Part shown: piece after piece, positions 50,516 through 58,830 of the stretch
How the letters are laid out: each line of letters begins with the position of its first letter
Position numbering within the stretch: position 1 is the stretch's first letter
Source: SZUA-38 sp965212525
GTDB lineage: Bacteria; Pseudomonadota; Gammaproteobacteria; Xanthomonadales; SZUA-38
Direction: 5' to 3'
DNA length: 64,000 nt
Assembly: GCA_965212525.1 (NCBI GenBank)
Contig: CBDBVC010000037.1
Location: 124,001-188,000 of the forward strand
Translations under genes and position numbers: made by a program
Notes under the pieces: model-generated
The model's database searches: none
Told to the model about the DNA's origin: nothing
What the model saw: only the letters and a program-made list of their open reading frames with translations

Positions 50516-51136
50516 TTGCACAGACAGCTCAGGATGAAATCGGTAATGCCCAGTCACCCGATAACGAAACAGCACATCTTCAATCTCGGGTCCACGACCG
50601 ATGTTGTGCACAATCAGATGACGTTTGCCGTCAGCAGACAGGCCATCGACCACAATGCCGATGTGGGGCAAGCCGTTACCCAGTTTCCAGCTGACCAGGT
50701 CGCCCGGCAGGTAATCACGAGCGGCTGCACTGGGTGTTTCTGAGACCTGAAAACCGCCCCGTTCGAAAAACCGCCTCAGGTTGGGCACACGGCGGTGATC
50801 AATATTGCTGTCGGGCCTGCCAAGTCCCCAGTGATTCGGGTATTGATCAAATGCCAATGACATGTCCTCGTGAACCAGTTGCTGCAAATCGATATCCAGT
50901 TGACGGTAACTGCGTATCAGCACATCGGTACAGACACCGATATTCTCGGGGACATCACCCATCGGGTAGTCTATGCTGAGGTATCGACCATCGTAGGTGA
51001 CCTCATGTGCAGTGCGACTGATGGCCGCATCTGTCAGTCGTTCTGCAAATTGACGATCGGCCTGTGCAGGCAGGGACAACAGACAGGCCGCAAGCACCAG
51101 AGCGCGGCGTGCGATGCAGGAAATGGAAACGGGCAT
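50513..51136 (-). CDS. DUF1287 family secreted protein (YijF-like)
   Basis: 207 residues from the ATG at 51136 (AGGGAG upstream). A signal peptide ends near LPAQA. The body matches DUF1287: IGVCTDVLIRSYRQLDIDLQQLVHEDM, then DHRRVPNLRRFFERGGF, YLPGDLVSWKLGNGLPHIGIVVD and LIVHNIGRGPEIEDVLF. The Cys-Thr-Asp and His arrangement is that of an NlpC/P60-like papain fold, so it may be a peptidase or amidase acting on the cell wall, but no activity is known. It starts 4 nt after an acyltransferase gene. Confidence 0.85.
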   Translation of the reverse strand: MPVSISCIARRALVLAACLLSLPAQADRQFAERLTDAAISRTAHEVTYDGRYLSIDYPMGDVPENIGVCTDVLIRSYRQLDIDLQQLVHEDMSLAFDQYPNHWGLGRPDSNIDHRRVPNLRRFFERGGFQVSETPSAAARDYLPGDLVSWKLGNGLPHIGIVVDGLSADGKRHLIVHNIGRGPEIEDVLFRYRVTGHYRFHPELSVQ

Positions 51137-51140
51137 GACC

Positions 51141-51698
51141 CTACTCCCTGAACTGGATAGTACTGTGTTTGTCCGGGTATTTGCCGGTTTTGTTCCCGTA
51201 GAATTCACGAATGATGCCCAGATCGTCTTCCAGCACACCGGTTGGAACAAACCAGTCGCCGACACCGATTTTCTTTTCGGCAAAATCCAGGTAGCCCAGG
51301 GCGATCGGCAATTTCGCTCCGACGGCTATATGGTAAAAACCCGATTTCCATGAATTCGTACGCGATCGGGTTCCCTCTGGCGCCAGCACCAGCACCAGTT
51401 CATCCGAAGTCCTGAAGCGCTCTATCAGCTGATCGATGAGACTGGATTTGCGGGTCCGGTCTACCGGTATGCCGCCCAGCATCCTGAAGAACCAGCCAAA
51501 CGGACCCTGAAACAGCGTATGTTTGCCGAGATAGCGAAACGGGATATTCAGTGCGAACATCGCGAGGATGCCGTAGACAAAGTCCCAGTTAGTGGTGTGG
51601 TGAGCGCCTATGATGATGTATTTGCGTTCATCAGGCAGATTGGTGTCCAGCTGCCAGCCCAGTAGCTTTAGCAGCAGACGACTCAGCCATCCCATCAA
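51141..51698 (-). CDS. Lysophospholipid acyltransferase (PlsC-like)
   Basis: 185 residues, short for the family. Contains the HX4D-type motif HHTTNWD (His and Asp catalytic) and the substrate motif APEGTRSR, with GWFFRMLGGIPVDR between them. It has a single N-terminal hydrophobic helix. Such enzymes acylate lysophosphatidate or other lysolipids; the short form resembles YihG/OlsA-like variants, substrate unknown. It forms a two-gene unit with the DUF1287 gene. Confidence 0.88.
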   Translation of the reverse strand: MMGWLSRLLLKLLGWQLDTNLPDERKYIIIGAHHTTNWDFVYGILAMFALNIPFRYLGKHTLFQGPFGWFFRMLGGIPVDRTRKSSLIDQLIERFRTSDELVLVLAPEGTRSRTNSWKSGFYHIAVGAKLPIALGYLDFAEKKIGVGDWFVPTGVLEDDLGIIREFYGNKTGKYPDKHSTIQFRE

Positions 51699-51767
51699 TC
51701 AGGCCTCCTCATGGTTGCAGATGACATACCCTATCGGTAAATCGAACAGGGCGACAGTAAACGAATG

Positions 51768-52538
51768 TCACGATTCTCTTCTGCTGATGGCAAACGCACC
51801 GAAGGACTGGCAGACAGGCATCACCTCCACGGCATTGATATTGACATGCGGTGGGCAGTTCACCACCCAGTGAACGATATCGGCAATGTCACTGCCGGTC
51901 AGCGGCGAGGTGCCCTTGTAGACCTGATCAGCCTTGTCGCTATCACCATGAAACCTCACCATTGAGAATTCGGTTTCAGACAGCCCTGGTTCAATCGTGC
52001 TGACGCGTACGGCTGTCCCTGACAGGTCGGACAGCAGGTTGTTGCCGAACTGCCTGACAAAGGCCTTGGTTGCACCATAGACATTGCCACTGGGATAGGG
52101 CCAGGTTCCAGCGACCGACCCCATGTTGACGATGTGCCCGCGGTTTCGCTCTACCATCCCCGGCAGGATCATGCGCGTCACATCCACCAGTGCAGTCACG
52201 TTTGTGTCGATCATGGTATGCCAGTCATCGGTACTGGCTTGATGCGCGGGCTCCAGACCCAGTGCCAATCCGGCGTTGTTGACCAGTACATCGATTTCGG
52301 AAAACTCATCCGGCAGGTTTTCCAGCCGGGATGCGATCAGGTCACGATCGCGAATGTCTGCGGCCAGCAGATGTACGCGTGAACCAAAATCCCTTTCGAG
52401 CTCCCCGGACAGTGCTACAAGCCGGTCTTGCCGACGGGCATTGAGGATCAGTCGCCAGCCGGAACAGGCAAACAGTCTGGCGATGGCTTCACCAAAGCCG
52501 GACGATGCACCGGTTATGAATATCACCTTGTGTGACAT
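51768..52538 (-). CDS. SDR family oxidoreductase (YdfG-like)
   Basis: 256 residues. Classical short-chain dehydrogenase with TGASSGFG (residues 9-16) for NADP binding, NNAG (87-90) and the catalytic triad S141, Y154 and K158. ARRQDRL at 35-40 has the basic residues expected for NADP preference. It resembles YdfG, the NADP-dependent 3-hydroxy acid (serine, allo-threonine) dehydrogenase; IEPGLSETEFSMVRFHGD supports this. Single gene, divergent from the thiamine operon. Confidence 0.88.
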   Translation of the reverse strand: MSHKVIFITGASSGFGEAIARLFACSGWRLILNARRQDRLVALSGELERDFGSRVHLLAADIRDRDLIASRLENLPDEFSEIDVLVNNAGLALGLEPAHQASTDDWHTMIDTNVTALVDVTRMILPGMVERNRGHIVNMGSVAGTWPYPSGNVYGATKAFVRQFGNNLLSDLSGTAVRVSTIEPGLSETEFSMVRFHGDSDKADQVYKGTSPLTGSDIADIVHWVVNCPPHVNINAVEVMPVCQSFGAFAISRRES

Positions 52539-52663
52539 GGGTTAACTCTCAATCGCACCAGAGGGTGCGCCAGTATACGGTATCCATTGTCGTCGGTCAT
52601 GATGATTGATCCGTGATCGAATGGCTGGTTCACGCATGACTGGCCTGTGATCGGCCTGCGGGC

Positions 52664-52669
52664 TATAAT
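52664..52669 (+). promoter_or_regulatory. -10 box of the thiamine operon
   Basis: A perfect TATAAT lies about 12 nt before the first riboswitch base, which puts the transcription start at the 5' side of the aptamer. The -35 region is not convincing (TGGCCT at 17 bp). Confidence 0.55.
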
Positions 52670-52673
52670 TGCC

Positions 52674-52775
52674 AGACTTCCAAGGGGTGGCCACGCCTGA
52701 GATGTTTCGCAACACGGACGAAACGAACCCTTAGAACCTGATCCGGATCGTACCGGCGTAGGAATGGAAATTTCA
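52674..52775 (+). promoter_or_regulatory. TPP riboswitch (THI element)
   Basis: GGGGTG with CTGAGA, then ACCCTTAGAACCTGATC, CCGGATCGTACCGGCG and TAGGAA follow in the canonical order of the thiamine pyrophosphate aptamer; TTCCA and TGGAA close the P1 stem. It directly precedes the receptor gene, 52 nt before its ATG. A short GAGAC/GTCTC hairpin lies in between; with no T-run, control is probably at translation. Confidence 0.96.
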
Positions 52776-52826
52776 GACACGTCCGAGACCGGGTCTCTAT
52801 CTGTTGGTTTTTACTGGAGATCCCGC

Positions 52827-54923
52827 ATGACCCTTGATTCACTCACCTCGCGCAGATTCATTGCATGCTCAGTGCTGCTGCTCTGTACACCCGTATTCGC
52901 AACCGATAATGACGTCCGCCAGCTGGATGACATCACCGTCACCTCGGACCTGCGTGGAGACACCTCAGCCGATGAACTGGCCACTTCGATCAGCGTGATC
53001 GACGAGGAAACACTGCAGGCGGTCACCGAGCAGCATTTCGAAGAACTGATCGAGTATGTGCCCAATCTGAATTACTCGTCAGCCACCTCTCGCGCACGCT
53101 ATTTCCAGATTCGTGGTATTGGCGAGCGCAGTCAGTACGAGGGTGCACCGAACCCGTCGGTCGGTTTTCTCGTCGACGACATCGACTTTTCCGGCATCGG
53201 CACGGCGGCCACGCTTTTCGATGTGGAACAGGTCGAAGTCCTGCGTGGCCCGCAGGGCACACGTTACGGCGCCAATGCGCTTGCCGGCCTGATCTACGTC
53301 AAGTCGCGTGACCCGGAGTTCGATTCCTCATTTCGCCTGAGCAGTCTGATTGGCGATGACGGTGACCGCTCGGCCGGCTTCAGTGCCACCGGCGCGATCA
53401 ATGAGGCCTCGACTGCTGCCTACCGTTTCTCACTGCAGCAATACCGTGCCGATGGATTCCGCTTCAATGACTTCTTCAATTCGGACGATACCAACGAGCG
53501 AGATGAGCTGGTCAGCCGGGCAAAGTTCAGGTTCCTGCCATCAGACAGGGCCACACTTGATCTGACATTGCTCTACGCCGACCTGGACAATGGATTCGAT
53601 ACCTTCAATCCGGAAAACACCTTTGTCACCCATGCCGATGACCCGGGCCGTGACAGCCAGCAGTCGACCGGTGCCTCTGCCCGCTTTTCCCTGCGCGGTG
53701 ATCATCATGACCTGCTCAGTATCACCAGCCTGGCAGATTCCGACATTCTCTACAGTTTTGATGGCGACTGGGGCAACGACGAGTATTTTGGCGAATTTGC
53801 ACCTTACGATTTCACCGCCCGCAACGACCGGCAACGCAAGACGCTGTCACAGGAAATCCGTCTGCTCTCCAATGCCAGCTCGAGGCTTTTCAACGACCGT
53901 ACCGACTGGCTGGCTGGAATCTATGCCCTGAAACTGGAAGAAGACAATCAGTTCGAGGACTTCTTCAATGATTTCCTGTTCCGTGATCTTCAAAGCGACT
54001 ATGAAGCCACCTCACTGGCCCTGTTCGGACAGCTGGACAGTGCACTCACGGATGATCTGGTGCTGACGACAGGCATCCGGGTTGAACGCCGATCGGCCGA
54101 TTACCGTGATACCAGCGGCCTGGATCTGTCACCCACCGACACCATGGTCGGCGGGCAGATTTCCCTGCGCAAATCCCTGGCCAGTGGACAGCAGCTGTAC
54201 ACCACCCTGTCGCGTGGATACAAGGCCGGTGGATTCAACCTCGGTATCGAGCTGCCCGCCGAACGTCGCGAATTTGAACCGGAGTACCTGTGGAACCTGG
54301 AGGCAGGCATCAAGGGTCTTGGCATGAACGGACGACTGCATTCGGCACTATCAGTGTTCTATGCACGGCGTGAGGACATGCAGGTTTCCACCTCGTTCCA
54401 GGCCGACCCGACCGATCCGCTGACCTTTCTGTTCTTCACCGACAACGCGGCCAGTGGTGAAAACTACGGCATCGAGCTCGATGCCCGTTATCTGGCCAGT
54501 CGCAACATCACGCTGTACGGTTCACTGGGTGTACTCAAGGCCAGTTTCAGGGATTTCGTCACCGCTGAACGCGATCTGACGGATCGCGACCAGGCCCATG
54601 CACCTGGCTACCAGTTCGCACTGGGCATGGAATACTTCTCGGACAATGGACTGTTCACTCGAGTCGATGTCACGGGCCGGGACGACTTCTTCTTTTCCAA
54701 TTCTCATGATCAGCAGTCTGATGCCTACCACCTGGTCAATCTGAAGGCCGGTTACCGGGCAGACGCCTGGTCGGTCCATCTGTTCGCCAACAACCTGATG
54801 GATGAGGAATACGCGACCCGGGGCTTTTTCTTTGGCAACGAGCCACCGGATTTCCCCAACCGACTCTATACCCAGTTCGGCAACCCGCGTCATATCGGCA
54901 TTCAGGCCGAAATCAGTTTCTGA
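52827..54923 (+). CDS. TonB-dependent outer membrane receptor for thiamine (or its precursor)
   Basis: 698 residues from the ATG at 52827 (GGAGA upstream, after the TPP riboswitch); an in-frame ATG at 52764 lies inside the aptamer and is rejected. A signal peptide ends at about VFATD. The plug (about 45-160) holds LDDITVTSDL, RYFQIRGIGERSQYEG and VEVLRGPQGTRYGANALAG; the barrel ends NPRHIGIQAEISF with the aromatic terminus. The riboswitch and the three downstream genes argue for thiamine, a phosphate ester or HMP as substrate. Confidence 0.93.
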   Translation: MTLDSLTSRRFIACSVLLLCTPVFATDNDVRQLDDITVTSDLRGDTSADELATSISVIDEETLQAVTEQHFEELIEYVPNLNYSSATSRARYFQIRGIGERSQYEGAPNPSVGFLVDDIDFSGIGTAATLFDVEQVEVLRGPQGTRYGANALAGLIYVKSRDPEFDSSFRLSSLIGDDGDRSAGFSATGAINEASTAAYRFSLQQYRADGFRFNDFFNSDDTNERDELVSRAKFRFLPSDRATLDLTLLYADLDNGFDTFNPENTFVTHADDPGRDSQQSTGASARFSLRGDHHDLLSITSLADSDILYSFDGDWGNDEYFGEFAPYDFTARNDRQRKTLSQEIRLLSNASSRLFNDRTDWLAGIYALKLEEDNQFEDFFNDFLFRDLQSDYEATSLALFGQLDSALTDDLVLTTGIRVERRSADYRDTSGLDLSPTDTMVGGQISLRKSLASGQQLYTTLSRGYKAGGFNLGIELPAERREFEPEYLWNLEAGIKGLGMNGRLHSALSVFYARREDMQVSTSFQADPTDPLTFLFFTDNAASGENYGIELDARYLASRNITLYGSLGVLKASFRDFVTAERDLTDRDQAHAPGYQFALGMEYFSDNGLFTRVDVTGRDDFFFSNSHDQQSDAYHLVNLKAGYRADAWSVHLFANNLMDEEYATRGFFFGNEPPDFPNRLYTQFGNPRHIGIQAEISF

Positions 54924-54935
54924 GGGCGCTGGATC

Positions 54936-55187
54936 ATGAATGTCTCGGTAGAAATCAGCCTGTATCCCCTGTGTGACGATTACATTCCGCCCATTCAGGC
55001 GTTCATCGATCGTCTCAAGGGGCATGCCGAACTGAAGGTGATCGGCAACACCATGAGTACACAGGTCTATGGCGAGTACACGAGGGTGCTCGAGATCGTC
55101 TCGCAGGAAATGCAGGCCACGCATGGGCAGACACCGAAAGCGGCCTTCGTGATGAAGGTTCTGAACGGAGACCTGTCCCCGCAGTGA
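54936..55187 (+). CDS. YkoF-like thiamine/HMP-binding small protein
   Basis: 83 residues: one ferredoxin-like domain of the YkoF/MTH1187 type, starting VSVEISLYPLCDDYIPPIQAF and including ELKVIGNTMSTQVYG. Bacillus YkoF is a tandem pair of such domains that binds thiamine or HMP in the cytoplasm. This is a single domain with no signal peptide, so it would act inside the cell. It lies 12 nt after the receptor gene and overlaps the pnuT start by 4 nt. Role as carrier, sensor or transporter partner is inference. Confidence 0.82.
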   Translation: MNVSVEISLYPLCDDYIPPIQAFIDRLKGHAELKVIGNTMSTQVYGEYTRVLEIVSQEMQATHGQTPKAAFVMKVLNGDLSPQ

Positions 55188-55810
55188 CGCTCTCCGACTT
55201 CTGGACCCAACTGGCTGCCCAGTGGCAGGCGCAATCGATACTCGAGGTTATCGCTGTCGGTTGTGCCCTGCTCTACCTGATTCTGGCAGCAGGCCAGAAC
55301 ATCTGGTGCTGGCTGATGGCAGCCATCAGTACCGCCATCTATATCTTCCTGTTTCATGATGTCGCGCTGTATTCGGAGTCACTGCTGAATATTTTCTACC
55401 TGGCGATGGCAGGCTATGGCTGGTACCAGTGGCGATACGGTGGATCGGCGCCTGATCAGCTGCCGGTAACCATGCTGTCGGTACAAAGCCATCTCATCAT
55501 CATCGTTGCAACCGCGCTTGCCGTCCCCGCACTGGGATACTGGATGCAGAAGCTGGGTGCCGATTATGCCTATCTGGATGCGTTCACCAGTTGTTATGCC
55601 GTGGTGGCAACCTGGATGGTAACGCGCAAGATCCTGGAAAACTGGTATTACTGGTTTGTCATCGACTCGGTGTCTATCTATCTCTACTGGCAGAAGGCCT
55701 TTTACCTTACCGCAGCATTGTTTGCTGTTTACCTTGTTCTTATCGTTATCGGCTATCTGGCATGGCGCAAGACACTGATACAGCAATCCCGGGCACTGAC
55801 CGCAGCCTGA
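55184..55810 (+). CDS. pnuT: PnuT/PnuC-family thiamine transporter
   Basis: 208 residues with seven or eight membrane segments. PnuC-family signatures are present: NIWCWLMAAISTAIYIFLF, YSESLLNIFYLAMAGYGWYQW and NWYYWFVIDSVSIYLYWQK. In the PnuC family NR-specific members import nicotinamide riboside, but PnuT members under TPP riboswitches import thiamine, and the context here is clear. The start codon used is GTG at 55184, overlapping the YkoF-like gene by 4 nt. Facilitated diffusion is trapped by the kinase encoded next. Confidence 0.9.
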   Translation: MTLSDFWTQLAAQWQAQSILEVIAVGCALLYLILAAGQNIWCWLMAAISTAIYIFLFHDVALYSESLLNIFYLAMAGYGWYQWRYGGSAPDQLPVTMLSVQSHLIIIVATALAVPALGYWMQKLGADYAYLDAFTSCYAVVATWMVTRKILENWYYWFVIDSVSIYLYWQKAFYLTAALFAVYLVLIVIGYLAWRKTLIQQSRALTAA

Positions 55811-56550
55811 TCGATTCGGTTTCCGATCGGACTGGACAAGCCATCACCATCCTGTCGGAGATGAAAGGCGGGCTGACCAATCACTGTTATCTGGTGCAAT
55901 TCGGTCAGGAACGTGCTGTGCTGCGCATCAACAACCCGCAGGCACCCGGGGTAGATCGCCAGACAGAAGCGAGAATACTGTCACTGATTGACCCACTGAC
56001 CTGTGTTCCGGATATTCTCTATCTTGATCCGGACAAGGCACTGTTAACGCGCCTTGTCGATAACGGCATACCGGGCCTGCCCGAAAAGAGAGATTGCGCC
56101 ATCACGAAAATGGCAGACTGCCTGAGGCAGATTCACCGCATCCACTTCGAGCAATCCTCCAGCTCGATGACAAATCGCCTGCAGGATTATGCTCGGCTGC
56201 CGGGAATGGACCCTGTGATACTTGAGGAAGTGATCGAATCATGCCAGAGGCTGGATCAGCTCAATGAACTCGAGAGTGCCAAATCACTGCTGCATCGCGA
56301 TCTCAATCCTGCAAATATCCTGTGGACTTCAGACGGACCGATCATCATCGACTGGGAATACGCTGGCTCTGGCCACCCTGTGCTCGATCTGGCCAGTTTC
56401 TCGGCAGGCCACCAACTGACCAGCCGCGAACAGGCGCTGTTACTTGATAGTTATGGCAACAGCAAGATTGATCAATCCCGCCTGACGCTGGCCGGCACAG
56501 TCATCGACGGTCTGAACCGCTTGTGGGCGACAATGGGCATCGGCAACTGA
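55762..56550 (+). CDS. Choline/aminoglycoside kinase-fold protein, probable thiamine kinase
   Basis: 262 residues from the ATG at 55762, overlapping the pnuT end by 49 nt. Protein-kinase-like phosphotransferase with a nucleotide loop (GGLTNHCYLV), HRDLNPANILW (Brenner motif, catalytic Asp) and IIIDWEYAG (metal-binding Asp). In this operon the expected reaction is thiamine to thiamine phosphate, as for E. coli ThiK; a thiamine pyrophosphokinase-like tail reaction is less likely. It traps imported thiamine. The operon ends here. Confidence 0.85.
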   Translation: MAQDTDTAIPGTDRSLIDSVSDRTGQAITILSEMKGGLTNHCYLVQFGQERAVLRINNPQAPGVDRQTEARILSLIDPLTCVPDILYLDPDKALLTRLVDNGIPGLPEKRDCAITKMADCLRQIHRIHFEQSSSSMTNRLQDYARLPGMDPVILEEVIESCQRLDQLNELESAKSLLHRDLNPANILWTSDGPIIIDWEYAGSGHPVLDLASFSAGHQLTSREQALLLDSYGNSKIDQSRLTLAGTVIDGLNRLWATMGIGN

Positions 56551-56730
56551 GCTGAGTCTGACTCGAATCTGTCTGACTTCACGGTTCGAAACGTGCCCCG
56601 CCACTTTGTGAACATCTCTAAACTTTTGATTCAGGGCAATTTCATTTCTCACGCAGATGAAGTAACGTAAACCCTTGATTTATTTAACTCGTGAGGTGCC
56701 CTCATACGGCTGACCCGATTCAGCAAACCG

Positions 56731-58575
56731 ATGGCCGATGCAATCCCGGTGTCGTTTCCTCAGCCGGGCCAGATGCTGTTGTACTGCATTCTTCTCCTTT
56801 TCCTCACCACGCTGCTGCTGTCAAATCCTGTCACGGCGGCGATCGAACTTGATGCCACAACGGACCAGTACGCACTGGAAATCGACAGCAGCTATCTGAT
56901 TGATCCTGATGGCAGAGAAACCATCGATGGCCTGCTCGGGCGACCCGAGACAGACTTTTCCAGGATGAATCAGGGTGAATTCAACTTCGGCTTTCGCGAT
57001 GAGGTGTTCTGGTTCAGAACCGAAGTGATCAACCGAAACCATCCCCAGCAGAACTGGATACTGTATCTGGATTACAGCCTACTCGATCGTATCGAGCTAT
57101 TTGTGGTTGAAGACGGTGAGGTCATCCAGACCCAGCTGGGTGGTGATCGCTCGGTGTTCGCCAGTCGCGGACAGATGGATCACCGCATCAATTTCCATGT
57201 CAGTCTGCCGACGGGTGAAACACGGCTGCTGTTCATGCGGATCTCAAGCGAAAGTTCGATGCAGGTGCCGATGGAGCTGATCACAACCGAACAGCTGGCC
57301 AGCCGCAAGTATCATTCCCAGTTCGCATTCGGGTTGCTGTACGGCGTGGTGATTGCACTGGTGCTGTACAACCTGCTGCTGTATCTGTCGACCCGGGAGT
57401 CGGCCTTTCTGTTCTACATCATCTATGTCAGTGTATTTGGCCTTTTCCAGATGTCGCTGAATGGTTTCACCTTCCAGTTTTTCTGGCCAGACTCACCCAT
57501 GATGGCCAATACCGGCCTGCTGTTGCTGATGTCGACCAGCATGATGGCCATGCTGCAGTTCGTCAGGGTGTTTCTCAATCTCAGAATGGTGTCACCGGCC
57601 AGCAACCGGCTGATGCTGGTGATGATCGCGATCACTGCCGTGTTCATGATCAGTGATTTCATCTTTGACTACCGAACACTGATCCAGTTGCAGACGCTGT
57701 TCGTGTTCGTCAACAACGTCGTGATTGCCGCCTGCGGCATCATCGCCTGGCGCAAGGGTTATCGCCCGGCACGCTACCTGCTGCTGGCCATGGCACTGGT
57801 GTTCCTGGGTACGATGCTCTATGCCAGCGTCTCACTGGGACTGCTGCCAAAAGTGTTTGTCACCGAATTCAGCATCCAGATCGGTCTGGCCGGTGAGATG
57901 ATCCTGCTTTCGCTGGGACTGGCCGATCGGCTGAATCAACTCAAGGAAGAGAATCTGGCTCTGTTCAGGGAAGGACAGATCACGCTTGAAAGACGTGTCG
58001 CCGAACGTACCGAAGAATTGGGCAGCGCCATGCGCAAGCTGTCCGAGGTCAACAAGGTTCTCGAAGAGATCAGTATGCGTGATGGCCTGACTCAATTGTA
58101 CAACCGGCGTTATCTGGATCAGACACTGGGCGAGTTGTGGCAATCGGGCGCAGAAAGAGGACAGCCGCTGGCGCTGATCATTCTCGATCTGGATCACTTC
58201 AAGACCATCAATGACCAGCATGGCCACCTTGCCGGTGACGAATGCCTGATCTGCATCGCACGCCTGCTGGAAAAGCAATGCAGGGAGCTCAAATGCGTGA
58301 TTGCTCGCTTTGGCGGTGAGGAAATCTGTATTCTGTTGCCAAATCACACACTCGATCAGGCCGTGGCTCTGGCAGAACAGCTCAGGCTCAGGATCAAGAA
58401 GACACCCATTCCAACTGACGGGCAGCGTATCGCTGTATCCGCCAGCTTTGGTGTGGCCTCAATGATTCCGGATGCCATGGGTGATGCCACCACACTGGTT
58501 CGCAACGCGGATGATGCCATGTATCAGGCCAAGAAGGACGGGCGCAACTGTACAAGATCACATGAAACGGATTGA
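56731..58575 (+). CDS. 7TMR-DISM diguanylate cyclase
   Basis: 614 residues. A signal/anchor (about 17-37) is followed by a periplasmic 7TMR-DISMED2 jelly-roll domain (about 38-190), seven membrane segments (about 195-405), a coiled coil (about 410-450) and a GGDEF domain (about 455-610). The active-site loop is GGEEI (528-532), a catalytically plausible form. The I-site RxxD is absent (RELK), so no feedback inhibition by c-di-GMP is expected. It should make c-di-GMP in response to a periplasmic ligand, possibly for PilZ (19 kb). Start codon choice is not certain. Confidence 0.93.
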   Translation: MADAIPVSFPQPGQMLLYCILLLFLTTLLLSNPVTAAIELDATTDQYALEIDSSYLIDPDGRETIDGLLGRPETDFSRMNQGEFNFGFRDEVFWFRTEVINRNHPQQNWILYLDYSLLDRIELFVVEDGEVIQTQLGGDRSVFASRGQMDHRINFHVSLPTGETRLLFMRISSESSMQVPMELITTEQLASRKYHSQFAFGLLYGVVIALVLYNLLLYLSTRESAFLFYIIYVSVFGLFQMSLNGFTFQFFWPDSPMMANTGLLLLMSTSMMAMLQFVRVFLNLRMVSPASNRLMLVMIAITAVFMISDFIFDYRTLIQLQTLFVFVNNVVIAACGIIAWRKGYRPARYLLLAMALVFLGTMLYASVSLGLLPKVFVTEFSIQIGLAGEMILLSLGLADRLNQLKEENLALFREGQITLERRVAERTEELGSAMRKLSEVNKVLEEISMRDGLTQLYNRRYLDQTLGELWQSGAERGQPLALIILDLDHFKTINDQHGHLAGDECLICIARLLEKQCRELKCVIARFGGEEICILLPNHTLDQAVALAEQLRLRIKKTPIPTDGQRIAVSASFGVASMIPDAMGDATTLVRNADDAMYQAKKDGRNCTRSHETD

Positions 58576-58600
58576 GTTGAACATGGGTCTGTGGTGCAAA

Positions 58601-58672
58601 GGGGTGGGCACGTCCTTGTGCCCCTTCAGCACGGGGAAAGGCAGGTCGGTCAGGAAGGGGCCCGACCTGTAA
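58601..58672 (+). repeat. Two GC-rich hairpins downstream of the diguanylate cyclase
   Basis: GGGCAC (58606-58611) pairs with GTGCCC (58618-58623) around GTCCTT. CAGGTCGG (58642-58649) pairs with CCGACCTG (58662-58669) around a 12 nt loop. The second is followed by TAAAAACAGTT, without a T-run, so neither is a good intrinsic terminator. They may be the structured 3' end of the cyclase transcript or a leader of the next gene. Confidence 0.4.
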
Positions 58673-58683
58673 AAACAGTTTAA

Positions 58684-58699
58684 TACGATAAATATCGTA
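58684..58699 (+). promoter_or_regulatory. Palindromic operator candidate before the broken receptor gene
   Basis: TACGATA-AA-TATCGTA is a perfect dyad with 7 bp arms in an AT-rich stretch, about 130 nt before the receptor's GTG start. The size suits a homodimeric repressor (ArsR, Rrf2, DtxR or TetR type); I cannot assign it. CTGTAAAAACAG, a second imperfect dyad, lies about 6 nt upstream. Confidence 0.45.
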
Positions 58700-58830
58700 C
58701 GTCAAGAACTCTTTTTTATGCCGCCATGCCATTGGTTCAGTTGCAATTCACATTTGAGCCGGTATGATGGGCGACCGTTTGGCTGAGGCTGAACGGTTTA
58801 ATCAGCACTATCGACCTGCCGGTACATCCG

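Noticed and set aside
58667..58678. LexA box (CTGTAAAAACAG)
   Set aside because: The half-sites are only 4 nt apart, whereas the LexA box of gammaproteobacteria needs 8, and the neighbouring genes are not SOS genes.
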